From Chondrosia reniformis (Eukaryota > Porifera > Demospongiae > Chondrillida > Chondrillidae), in contig OX359190.1 of assembly GCA_947172415.1 (NCBI GenBank), positions 434,001-498,000 on the forward strand: 64,000 nucleotides of DNA. Reading direction: 5' to 3'. Of the stretch, positions 20,637 to 30,900 are shown piece after piece. The first letter of the stretch is position 1, and every line of letters starts with the position of its first letter. Made by a program: the position numbers and the translations under genes. The notes beneath the pieces are model-generated. The model ran no database searches and had not been told where the DNA came from. It worked only from the letters and a program-made list of their open reading frames with translations.

Positions 20637-21982
20637 GTAAGTTGTCAGTAAGTTGTAAGTGAGTTATCATTGAGAGGTAACGTATATGGAACGCGTATTG
20701 TTACAGAAGTGCTGTCCTTCTGCAGGTCCGTTTCAGCCGTCCAATGAAGTTAAGCTGAAGGCGAGTCTTGTCAAAGTGTACTTTGAGATAACATGACGTC
20801 ACTATATCACAAACTAACTAATATTCAGTTATTCCAATATTGCAATTTTATCACAGTGTATTGTTGGATACTTGTGGAAACTGAGGTCACTAGTTGCTGT
20901 AATAACACAGTACAGACCAGCTACTGCTGACTTATCAAATGTTTCACGTTTTCTGTAGTTTTATGCGTTATACAAACAGTCCACAATGGGTCCCTGTGAC
21001 ACAAGTTGTCCCTCCATCTTTGACTATGTTGGGAGGGCCAAGTGGCAGGCATGGAACATGGCAAAGGAGCTGAGCAAGGAGCAGGCGATGCAGCAGTACA
21101 TTGATGAACTGGGGAAGGTCAGACTGGCCCATGTCACATGACAATCACATGACTTTAGCTTGCTACCATAGATAGTGGAGACAATGCCTCAGTCAAATGA
21201 GGTTTTGCAGTTTCTTCAAATTATTGGACCATTTTATGAAGAAGTCAGTGAAGAGGGGGCGGAGTCTAAGGGCGTATCCAAAGAGCAATCTACTACAGAG
21301 GAGATCCCTGTTAATAAAGAAGAGGTGGAGTCTGACACAGGAGAAGATGAAGAAGACTATTACGATTCCTTTGATGTACGTGACTTGGAGACTGAAGTTG
21401 AACGTTCTGAAGTCATTAGACCCAAAATTGCTAAAGTAGGACCAGATGTTGAACAACTGCAGAGGACAGTGGATCGACTGCATGGTGACATTCAAGCAAT
21501 CCTACGTCAACTAAACACTTTAGAAGACCAGCTTAAAATGCACCTAACTTCAGTGAGTCTTGCACAGCCAGACCTGTCAATATGGTAACACTAGTGAGTC
21601 TTGCACAGCCAGACCTGTCAATATGGTAACACTTGTTATAATATAGCTAAAGCTTTGGAGACAGAAATAGAGAATACATTCTCTTTTCCACATGACCAAG
21701 TGTCTCCTCTCCCTTCCCCTGTAGGGTGGGATTGACATTATTCTCCTCTCCCTTCCCCTGTAGGGTGGGATTGACATTATTCTCCTCTCCCTTCCCCTGT
21801 AGGGTGGGATTGACATTATTCTCCTCTCCCTTCCCCTGTAGGGTGGGGTTGACAGTGGAGCTGAATGGTGTGTTCCATTCATCAATGTACCTTGGAGGAC
21901 ATTCGTGCTTGTTATACTGTGGCCATTTTTAATTAGCTTTATACTCAAACTGCTGGGTTATGGAAGAAGGCGGAATCTATAA
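20561..21982 (+). pseudogene. ACBD5-like: ACBD5-like gene, cassette 4 (exon 1 damaged, exons 2-5 intact)
   Basis: Exons are about 20561-20636, 20726-20760, 20959-21117, 21172-21552 and 21842-21982. In exon 1 the frame from ATGGCTACG hits TAG because bases are missing relative to cassette 1. A further 10-nt loss before the donor changes the exit phase, so exon 1 no longer fits exon 2. Exons 2 to 5 are clean: acyl-CoA-binding core, acidic FFAT-like stretch (EDEEDYYDSFDV), coiled coil and tail anchor (WPFLISFILKLL, then GRRRNL). The donor of exon 2 is again GC (gcgagt). A start in exon 3 would lose half of the binding domain. Confidence 0.75.
21695..21850 (+). repeat. 39-bp splice-acceptor minisatellite, 4 acceptors, cassette 4
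   Basis: Acceptor AGs fall from 21724 to 21841, three periods of 39 bp. Units carry a private change (gtgggattgac) that is shared along the array except in the last unit, which shows local homogenisation. Confidence 0.9.
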
Positions 21983-22144
21983 GCCCTTCCCAAATTACAT
22001 ATGTACAAGTTTATTTTCATAGATGTCTCTCCATTAAACACTTCTCTCCATTGAATGTATTATTTAAGGAATTAAGTAGAACATAGAGATAGTTATCAGT
22101 ATTTTGATGTACAAATTTTAGTAATTATACTACAAGTCAATTCT

Positions 22145-22179
<35 letters not shown>

Positions 22180-22335
22180 TTCAAATGTGTGTAATAAAAT
22201 CGATCTATAGATTTTTTGCTACATAAACCATAAAGTACCAAAATAGTAACAACTGAACTGATTACTAAAATTAGACAAACAACAGACAGATAGAATAAAC
22301 ATTTACCAAATAAAGCAACTAGGCGAGGTCTGCAA
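21983..22335. other. Spacer ACBD5 to TRIM, cassette 4/5
   Basis: AT-rich, no gene. The (TTTA)n microsatellite at about 22146-22182 is the longest of the family. The conserved pre-TRIM block follows. Confidence 0.5.
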
Positions 22336-24516
22336 ATGGCGGAGCTTCCAGCGGTCCCACTCATTCAGTCCAGCGAGCTTAGTCTCTCTTGTGTCGGTTG
22401 CGGAGAGAAAGTAGACGAGTTGAAATGTCTACCGTGTCTCCATTCGTTAGCTTTGTGCGAGAAGGTAGAATGTCGAGAGAAGATTCTCCATCGCAGCGTC
22501 TCCTGCAAGATTTGCGAGGAAGTGTTCTCCTTGTCTCTCAAGGATCTTTCTGATCATCCGTTCGCTCTGAGGAAGGCTTTGAGCAACCAGTACCGGAAGA
22601 AAGGCGTCATCTGTCAGGAGGAACACGAAGAAGAGAGATCGGCCGTAAGTTTCTGCTCGACTTGCGATGCGTTCATTTGCCAGGAATGCGTCGATCTTCA
22701 TAAAATACGAAAATTCTTCAAGAAACACGAAATGAAGCCGTTGCAAGGAGTGTTTGAGCAAGGAGGTAAGAAAGAGGATTTGTTCAAATGCTCGAAACAC
22801 AAAGAGAATTGCAAACTTTACTGTCACACTTGTGAAGAAATGATTTGTACTGTTTGTCGATCGATCCAGCCTCACCATTCTCATGAAGTGTCGTACATTG
22901 ACGATAAGCTGGGAGAGTCCAACAAGACCACTCTGACGCAGTGCCTTTCATCCGTGAGGACTCAAAGGAAGGCAATCAGATCTGCTCTCCAAGAAGTGCA
23001 GGACAGCAAAGCTAGTCTCCAACAACAATCTGAGAATGCGTTAGGAGAGATTGGTGGAATGAAGGAGCATCTGTTTGCCATGGTGACAGCCCGCTGTGAT
23101 GGTCTTGCTGCTGAAGTGAGGGAAGCAGAAGACAAGGGAAGAAGAGAACTTGAGAGACGCGAGAGAGAATTGAAGGTCAGTCTGAAGAAGCTTGATGCAT
23201 TCCATTGCCTGTCAGAAGATATGAGTTTGAATGGAACAACAGAAGAGCAGTTATCAGTGACAAAGAAGATTGTCAGTCGCATGTCATCTCTCAGCAGCAG
23301 TATCTCAATGCCAAGAGCCTCCATCCAACCTTCTGTTGGTCTGAAGAGCTGTGATCAAGAAGAAGTGGAAAAGTACATCTCATCACTTGGAAGCATCCAT
23401 CACAGTCCCCATCCACCAAACTGCACTATGGAAGGAGTGGAAGTTAAGGATATCGTCATTACCTGCAGAAGCTTTGCAAAGAAACCTCTTCACTTGAAGG
23501 TGATGACAAGAGACGAGAGAGGCAATGAGTGCAGAGGAGGAGAGAAAGTGTTGGCTGTCCTTCGTCCTGTGACAGCAGGTGTTCCTGTGTTTGGTAAAGT
23601 AGCAGACATGAGAGATGGCACATATGAGGTGCAGTTTGCGAGTGTTCCATCAGAGAAGTGCCATCTGAGTGTGACTGTTGGAGGACATGATGTAGCAGGC
23701 AGTCCAGTAGAGGTGAAAGTAGTTGGTGTTAGCGTAATTGCTGCAGTCAAGCAGGAGTTCGAGCATCCATCAGGTTCTCAGTATTTGGGTGTTGCAGTAG
23801 GTCCGGATGGTTTGCTATACTGTTCAGATAACAATGGACAAGTGACTATCCTAAACAGACAAGGTCAAGTTATAAGAAGCTTCAAAGTCAAGAATGGTGG
23901 TTCATTGTATGGAATAGCACTAAATAGAACAGGGAATGTGATAGTTAGTGACTATAGTAATGGCTACATCAGTATCTACACAGCAGCCGGTGAATTTGTA
24001 AGGCAGTTTGGAGGAGAAGGTAAAGATCAAGGTCAACTTAGTTATCCATGTGGTTTGGCAGTTAACAAGGAGGGACATATATTTGTGGCAGAGTATGGAA
24101 GTCATTGTGTTTCTGTGTTTACAGAAGAAGGTACATTCCTGTACAGGTTTGGTGACTGGGGTGAAGCTGAAGGAGAGTTTTATTACCCAAATTACATTCT
24201 CATAACACCTGATGATTTGGTGTATGTTACAGATGGTAATAATCATCGCATTCAAGTGTTTCAGCAGAATGGTCAGTTTATTAGGCAGTTTGGTAATGGC
24301 ATTGTGAAGGATCCAGATGGTATAGCAGTCACAAGTGATGGACATATAGTGGTCGCTTCACAGAGTGCTAATAAGCTCAGCATCTTCACACAAGATGGAC
24401 AGTGTGTCCATGAAGTGACTGATATTGGATTGAATCATCCTTGTAGTGTAGCAGTTGATAGTGATGGACTCATTTACATAGCAGATTGTAATAACAGTAG
24501 AGTAGTAGTACTTTGA
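22336..24516 (+). CDS. TRIM-NHL protein, cassette 5 (intact, 726 aa)
   Basis: Intronless. RING-like module with C19, C22, C34, H36, C41, C46, C57, C60 as likely zinc ligands; B-box 1 with C93, H97, C107, C110, C115, C118, H122, H131; B-box 2 with C152, H155, C163, C166, C171, C174, H180, H183. A coiled coil spans about residues 195-330, a filamin-type repeat about 370-462, and NHL blades about 470-726. Family role: TRIM-NHL proteins ubiquitinate targets or bind RNA, with NHL giving specificity. Blade loops are private to this copy (DNNG, DYSNG, YPCG, DWGE, DPDG, SQSAN, NHPCS, DCNNS), while blade cores equal the paralogues. It lies 310 bp upstream of the only complete ADAR. Confidence 0.93.
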   Translation: MAELPAVPLIQSSELSLSCVGCGEKVDELKCLPCLHSLALCEKVECREKILHRSVSCKICEEVFSLSLKDLSDHPFALRKALSNQYRKKGVICQEEHEEERSAVSFCSTCDAFICQECVDLHKIRKFFKKHEMKPLQGVFEQGGKKEDLFKCSKHKENCKLYCHTCEEMICTVCRSIQPHHSHEVSYIDDKLGESNKTTLTQCLSSVRTQRKAIRSALQEVQDSKASLQQQSENALGEIGGMKEHLFAMVTARCDGLAAEVREAEDKGRRELERRERELKVSLKKLDAFHCLSEDMSLNGTTEEQLSVTKKIVSRMSSLSSSISMPRASIQPSVGLKSCDQEEVEKYISSLGSIHHSPHPPNCTMEGVEVKDIVITCRSFAKKPLHLKVMTRDERGNECRGGEKVLAVLRPVTAGVPVFGKVADMRDGTYEVQFASVPSEKCHLSVTVGGHDVAGSPVEVKVVGVSVIAAVKQEFEHPSGSQYLGVAVGPDGLLYCSDNNGQVTILNRQGQVIRSFKVKNGGSLYGIALNRTGNVIVSDYSNGYISIYTAAGEFVRQFGGEGKDQGQLSYPCGLAVNKEGHIFVAEYGSHCVSVFTEEGTFLYRFGDWGEAEGEFYYPNYILITPDDLVYVTDGNNHRIQVFQQNGQFIRQFGNGIVKDPDGIAVTSDGHIVVASQSANKLSIFTQDGQCVHEVTDIGLNHPCSVAVDSDGLIYIADCNNSRVVVL

Positions 24517-24826
24517 GAACTTTTAGAGAACAAGTTTGTCAACTGTGAACATTTTTTTAAATTAAAGAATAAATTAATTGTGTAATGATTCATTTAAATT
24601 AATTTAATATCTTCAAAATTATAAAAATGAGAAGTTTATTTCACTATAAAGTGTCTCCGTGTCTGATTCTGTATAATGAAGTTACATATTACAAATAGAA
24701 AAATCTATCAAATGATGTTATAAAATTTGAAATAGTAAATTAACTGACTCCTTAACAGAAATTCCCAAATAAATGTGGAAATCCTTTGCATATATACATT
24801 TCCACTTTTTTCACTCTGAAATAAAA
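24517..24826. other. Spacer TRIM to ADAR, cassette 5 (likely ADAR promoter)
   Basis: AT-rich and without a gene. The last 25 bp (ccacttttttcactctgaaataaaa) match cassette 3, while cassettes 1 and 4 share a different leader (acatttctacatgaaataaa). So two promoter variants exist in the array. Core promoter elements were not assigned. Confidence 0.45.
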
Positions 24827-27533
24827 ATGGCGGCCATTGGAAGTGGTTCTAATCCAGTGGCAATCCTCAACACCTTCTACCCGAAGCTCCCGTACGTGTT
24901 TAGGGATCCGATTGGTCCGCCTCACAATCGCGTCTTCTTCTGCTCCGTTACCGTGGAGGAGAGGGTCTACAGCGGTCACGGGTCCAGCAAAAAGGCGGCG
25001 AAACAAGCGGCCGCTCAAGAAGCTTTGAAGGAACTACACAACATGAGACTGCGTCTGAGTTACGGATCACAATGTAAGCGCCCCTGGTCCTTCGTGTCAG
25101 ATAGAAGCGTTTATATAGAAATTACATTATTTGCCCATTGTATACTGACAAATGTAGAAAATGAGTAATCCTCTTCAATATAATATTATGTCTTCTGAAT
25201 GTTTGGTTTTGCAGTTTCTATGACAACCAAATAATCTGTCATCTCTCATGTCTGTAAGCACACCTAGGCCTTCATGTATGAAGTATTTGTATAGAAATTA
25301 CACTAAAAGCCTTTGTCCAAGTAGTAATATTCATTTGGTCAATATTGTACTGTTCCAACATTTGCTGGTCAATATTGTACTGTTCCAACATTTGCTGGTC
25401 AATATTGTACTGTTCCAACATTTGGTGGTCAATATTGTACTGTTCCAACATTTGATGGTCAATATTGTACTGTTCCAACATTTGCTGGTCAATATTGTAC
25501 TGTTCCAACATTTGCTGGTCAATATTGCACTGTTCCAACATTTGCTGGTCAATATTGTACTGTTCCAACATTTGCTGGTCAATATTGTATCCTTAGAGAA
25601 CGTTCTTGAATCCCCTCAGTGAATATGTTGTTAATGTTTGGTTGTACAGTTTCCATGACAACCATAAAATCTGTCATCTCTCATGTCTGTAGGTACTGCT
25701 GATGATGTGTTGAGTGAAAATTTTGTGGAGAACGAGACAGAAAGGTCTACTCTAAGAGTGGAGGAAGAGGGAGAGAGGGAGGAGGAGGTAGAGAGGGAGG
25801 AGGAGGGGCAGGGGGAGGGGCAGGGAGAGGACTCTGATGAGTCAGCAGCCAAGAGAGCACGTACTGGACCCCCGCCCACATTGGCCACGCCCACTCATCC
25901 AGTGTCCATTTTAATGGAGTCCTTTCCCACTACAGAGTTTACAGAAAAGTCCCAAAAAGGTCCTTCTCACAAGCCGACATTTGAGTACAGTGTCAAAGTG
26001 CAGGGTTGGGAGTTCACTGGAAGCGGAGGAAACAAGAAAGATGCCAAATTAAGTGCTGCTCAGAATGCGCTCGAGTTTCTTGCTCGTCAAGGTTACCTCA
26101 GACACAAGCCCCACCTCCTGAGAGCCATTGGAGTGCCTGAGCTCGGTGAGGTTGCCAGGCAACCACTGCAGGATGCTGCTATGAATGACATGACCATTTC
26201 CAAGATTAATAACTTTATCACAAAGACTGCATTCCGTCTCTCCGAAGAGGTGCAATGTGGTCAGCCCAAAGTGACTGCTGCTCTAATTATGCTGCAGACA
26301 AAAGTGTCTCCATGGCAACCTCTAGTAGCCTCACTCAGCCCCCTGGGGGCAGGAGATCAGATCATTGCCATAGCAACGGGTACAAAGTGCATCAGTGGAA
26401 TACATCTCAGTGAGGGAGGCTATGCATTGAATGATTGTCATGCTGAGGTTGTGATTCGAAGAGCCTTTATGCACTTCATGTACCACCAGTTGGAACTGCA
26501 CAAGGAGAACAAGGGAGGACAGAGCATTCTAGAAAAACTGGAAAATGGTAAATTTAGTGTCCGCAGAGGTATCACCTTTCACCTCTACATCTCCACATCT
26601 CCCTGTGGGGATGGGAGGGTGTTTTCCCCCAATGAAGAGGCGGCCCATGCCCCGGACCAGCACCCCGGGAGGGCCAACAGGGGACTGTCCCGGGCCAAGA
26701 TTGAGGCTGGCGAGGGTACAGTGCTAGTCCCCCCAAATATTGTACAAACTTGGGACGGCATTCTTCAGAGTGAGCGGCTGTACACAATGTCTTGTAGTGA
26801 TAAGATTAGCCGCTGGAACATCCTGGGCATTCAAGGAGCTCTCCTCTCCCTGTACATGGAGCCAGTGTACCTTGACTCTATCATCGTGGGAAGTCTCTTC
26901 AGCAAGGACCACCTCTCTCGTGCCCTCAATGACCGGATAGCCAGCCTGCAGGGGATTCCCCAACCGTTTGCCCCTCACCTGCCGAACCTGTATGGCAGTT
27001 CTGGAGAGAGCTCCAGAAATCTTCAAAAGACACCAAATATCAGTGCCAACTGGATATTTGGGGTTGGGGATGATGAGGGAGAGGTGATCCACTGTCCAAC
27101 TGGCAAGAAGAGGAGTCTTGCTCCATCCAGGCTCTGCAAGACTTCCTTATTTGAGACCTTCCTCTCTCTCTGGGACCATCTCGCCACTCCCGACTTACAT
27201 CAAGCAGCTGCTGCCAAGATTGCTGAAAAGGAGGCTGTTGCTAAGCAGCAGAAATGCCTATTGTTGCCTGGCAACCTCCTAACTGAGCCCCTTCCCTTTT
27301 CAGATGCAGCCAATGAGGACTCGGAAGGGCATCATTCTAAGGAGAATGACACTCTTCCCACCACTGCCACCATCTCTCGCAATGTTCTCTGTAGTAAACT
27401 CACTTATGGTGAAGTGAAGGAACTCGCGGAAGAATATCAGCTTAGCAAACTCAAGTTTATTGAGCACTTCCGGTCCAACTTTGGCGGCTGGGTGGAGAAA
27501 CCGGACGATCAGGACAGCTTCCGTGTTCCTTAG
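24827..27533 (+). CDS. ADAR: ADAR, adenosine deaminase acting on dsRNA (complete, about 695 aa)
   Basis: Exon 1 is 24827-25073 and exon 2 is 25693-27533; they join as TGT across the intron. Domain order is dsRBD1 (about residues 5-80), an acidic low-complexity linker, dsRBD2 (about 150-215) and an adenosine deaminase domain to the end. Zinc and catalytic residues are present: HAE near 332, PCG near 386, and the cysteine of SCSDK near 449. The C terminus GGWVEKPDDQDSF is typical of ADAR1/ADAR2. No Z-alpha domain is seen, so the layout is ADAR2-like. The enzyme converts adenosine to inosine in dsRNA, usually in the nucleus. It is the only complete copy in the array. Confidence 0.95.
25331..25595 (+). 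repeat. 30-bp minisatellite in ADAR intron 1, cassette 5
   Basis: About eight units of the same 30-bp motif as cassette 3, with unit-specific changes (ttggtggtc, ttgatggtc). It lies in the intron of the intact ADAR, about 100 bp from the acceptor at 25693. Confidence 0.95.
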
Positions 27534-27960
27534 GTTATGACGTCATCGTCTTATTAGGAAAATTTATACAGCAATTGATATAAGAGTTGTGAATTCTATG
27601 AATATTTTAAACATTTAAGTTTACGTGTCACTATTGGTCAGCCCACTTTTGTGTATCGCTTTATTGTTTTAATTCAGTGGATGTGACAGAAATAGGAGAG
27701 AAACGTGTAGTTCTTCTAATCCTGTTAGAGACGTATTCATAATTTTAATTTTTGGAGTTAAAGCTCAAAGGCGTTTTGAAAAGACTTCTAGAGCTTCGTT
27801 TTGAAGGTAAGATATTGTGTGAGACTGGCTTCGACTTGATTGAGTCGCAGTTTAAAGGAGTGGCGACTGCGATCCGATTGCGTCTGACAAATTAATCGAC
27901 ACGGCCGCACCTATTGATCCTTCCCATCTCTGTAGGGCAGTCAGTTCGAGCGAGGAGAAA
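27534..27960. other. Spacer between ADAR and the sorting-nexin gene
   Basis: ADAR 3' UTR and the upstream region of the next gene. No ORF and no array-type repeats are present, and the cassette homology ends here. A GC-richer stretch (27820-27960) just before the start codon is a probable promoter. Confidence 0.4.
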
Positions 27961-30900
27961 ATGGGCAAGGAAGACAAGATAATCGCTAAGCTTAAAGACG
28001 AAAACGATCGCCTCAAAGTTCAAGTGGAGGACTTGAAACAGAACTTGGAGCAGTGTCACAAGGAGAAGGCGATGTTGCAAGCGAGGTGAGTAGCTCGAGC
28101 GTAGCTGTTGAGAGAGGTGTTCTGTAATTAAATTATCTTTGTATCGGGAAACTGAGTCGTACACGAGTTGCGTGTTCATCTCAACTCAACTCTTTTGTAC
28201 TGGTTTGTGTGTTGCTGAGAGAGAGAGAGAAAGAGATTTGATATAATGTCTTAGTCATTTAGCGACCAGAGAAGTTTACGTGTTATTTTTGAGGCCTTTC
28301 ATAATGGGGTCGCTTGTGTGGTGTATCGAATGATAAGGCTCAAGTAGTAGTTGTTCAATAAACTTTAAAAGGCATCTAAATGTGATAATGCTTCATTAGA
28401 CAGTCACTCAATTCACTGCCTAAACTGCTTTTGGTGATTGAGGAAAGTGTAAACTGGTAAGTTTGTAGAGAATGTGTTGTTGAAAGCTCTTGTCAGACTC
28501 TCTGTCTGTGGCAGATATGTTATCAGACAGGGTGTTAATGGAGAAGAGGTGTCACAAAAGGCTCACCTGTTGTATCCAACTTACAGCTGACAGCTGAGAT
28601 AATTATATTCATAGCTTTTGATTTCATTGTTCTGATGAATGATTTTATGAAAATTGTTAACCATCTGTGTGTCTGTTGAAAGTGAAGCACAATTAATAGC
28701 ATCTCATCTCCTGTCACTGACCACTGGACTTGTATAGCAAGTGATGTCACACATGTGATTATGTAACCATTTGTCTGTTGAAACAGTGTTTAGAGGAAAT
28801 ATCAATGCAATTTCTTCCAATTTATCATCATCCAATCTTAGGATTCCTATTTATACTACTCTTCAAGTGATGACTATTAATGCAACCTCCCCATGAATAA
28901 TCTAACACACTCACTTTGTGAACTGACTGTTTCCCCATTTGTCTTAAAATATATTTGGTACTTTCCAAGCAATCTCCACACATCCTGTGTGAGAAGACCC
29001 ATGATATTGGGAAATATGTTGTTGCAAGTACTTTCATTTAGACATAGAACCCACACAAGCTCTAGTTGCCAGGGATGGATTGTCATGTGAGTGGGCGTGT
29101 GGCTAGTGGAGAATCATTGTGGGTGTGGCCCATTGAGATGATAGCTTATGACCAACCCATCTTTTTTAACACATCTGTTTGTTACTGTATAATATCTACA
29201 TATATTTACGATATATTTGAACTGAATTGACTGTGAATCTCATTTGAAAGGTGATTGTCTTTGCCACACTTGTAGCTACTTTACAAGAACTCACTTTAGA
29301 TTGTAGAGTACAGAGAGTGACATTTGTAGTGAAATAGTGTAATTAGTCTCAATATCATTGTGCAATCGTGACAAGTTACAATGTAGAATCTTTAGCTTGT
29401 TCAAGTACATAATAAGCAATATGAGGAGTGGCTTAAGAAAGTTTTCCTGGTTGATCATCCAAGTGATGTTAATGCACTTAATGGGGTTAGAATGGCCATT
29501 TTCCTTTATTATAGAATAGCTCATCGTATATATGTAATGTTGTGAGTTACCGAATACTATTTTTGTGTAATTAAGGAAGTGCAAGTGTGTCAATGTTTTA
29601 GAATGTGTTGTCAAACAGACTCCTTATGGGCCAGTCTGTAGTCAAACAACCCTCCACTCTATGTCAACACATTTCAGACATATTTGTACAGTATTGCAAC
29701 ATTCAATATCCTACCTGTAACCATGTAACACTGTTTTATATACTAACTACTAGTGTGTTAGTTAATTAATACCTTGCACTGTCTGTAATCACTCAATAAC
29801 AACATTGATGTGATATCATTGTCATATTGGGGAATGCTATCTCAAATATTTGCCTTGTTGACTGGTTTATATGTCCAAAGGATTTAGCATCATTAGCTGT
29901 AATAGTAATGAAAATTATTTTTTCACCTCTCTGTCCCTCTCTCTCCCCTTCACTCCCTCCCTCTCTCCCCTTCACTCCCTCCCTCACTCTCCCTCCCTCT
30001 CTTCCCTTCACTCCCTCCCCCACTCTCCCTCCCTCTCCTCTCTCTCCCCTTCACTCCCTCCCTCTCTCCCCTTCACTCCCTCCCTCTCTCCCCTTCACTC
30101 CCTCTCTCCCCTTCACTCCCTCCCTCACTCTCCCTCCCTCTCTTCCCTTCACTCCCTCCCCCACTCTCCCTCCCTCTCCTCTCTCTCCCCTCCCTCCCTC
30201 TCTCCACTCTACTCTCCCCTCCACTCCCTCTATCTCCCTCCCTTTCTCTCCCTCTTTCCCCCCTCTCTCCCTCGCTCCCCTCCCTCTCTCTCACAATGAA
30301 TGTTGATCTTCTCTGTAGCTATGAGGAGGCACTTTCTTCACTCAGTGACAGTGAAGCCAAACAAGAGACTAGTGCAAGGGAGTTGAGATTGGCTCACGAC
30401 CAAATGAATTCTCTGTGGAAGGAGTTGGATCAGCTGCGGAAGCAGATTGATGGCTCCGTTGCTGGTAACAAGATTGAGAGAATGGTAAGTCTATAATATT
30501 AGAACAAAGTGTATATTAATCAGTGATAAACAAAACCACAACTATTTTATCCTTAAATCCTTTGGATCATTAAGAGGAAGACACAGTCAAAAACACTAAC
30601 TGTACATATCAGTTGCCTAGCAACCGAATCCTATATCCTCTCTACGTATATATATGTGGTGCTGACAGGAAACATAGTCACAGAACTGACTATATTCATA
30701 AACCCATCACTTGTGGAAAACCTATAGAGAGGATACAGTTTCATGTGTTCAAACTTTCCTTCCTATTCTCCACTGAACCAGACAGTCTATACTAACTAGT
30801 ATATACACTGACAAGATAATGGCAACTGAGTGTACCCACTTTTTGTTTGTGTAATCACTTTTCAGTTGTTTGGTTCAGCTGTGTTGTGACATAACTACGT

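Larger units (their letters stand above)
1..27533 (+). repeat. Tandem segmental array, five TRIM-NHL/ADAR/ACBD5 cassettes
   Basis: Five head-to-tail cassettes of about 5.3-5.9 kb are visible, with TRIM starts at 5412, 10674, 16482 and 22336 and a first copy cut by the window edge. The gene order is always TRIM-NHL, ADAR, ACBD5, and spacers as well as exons are conserved. ADAR is complete only in the last cassette, and no ACBD5 follows it. This topology fits repeated duplication of an ACBD5 - TRIM - 5' ADAR block. Copies 1 and 4 share one type of spacer and ADAR intron, and copies 3 and 5 share another, so the array probably grew by multi-cassette unequal exchange. Assembly duplication of haplotypes is an alternative. 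Confidence 0.9.

Noticed and set aside
29827-30306. Ser/Pro/Leu-rich ORFs of 140-160 codons
   Set aside because: Simple translation of a CT-rich intron tract; low complexity in all frames.
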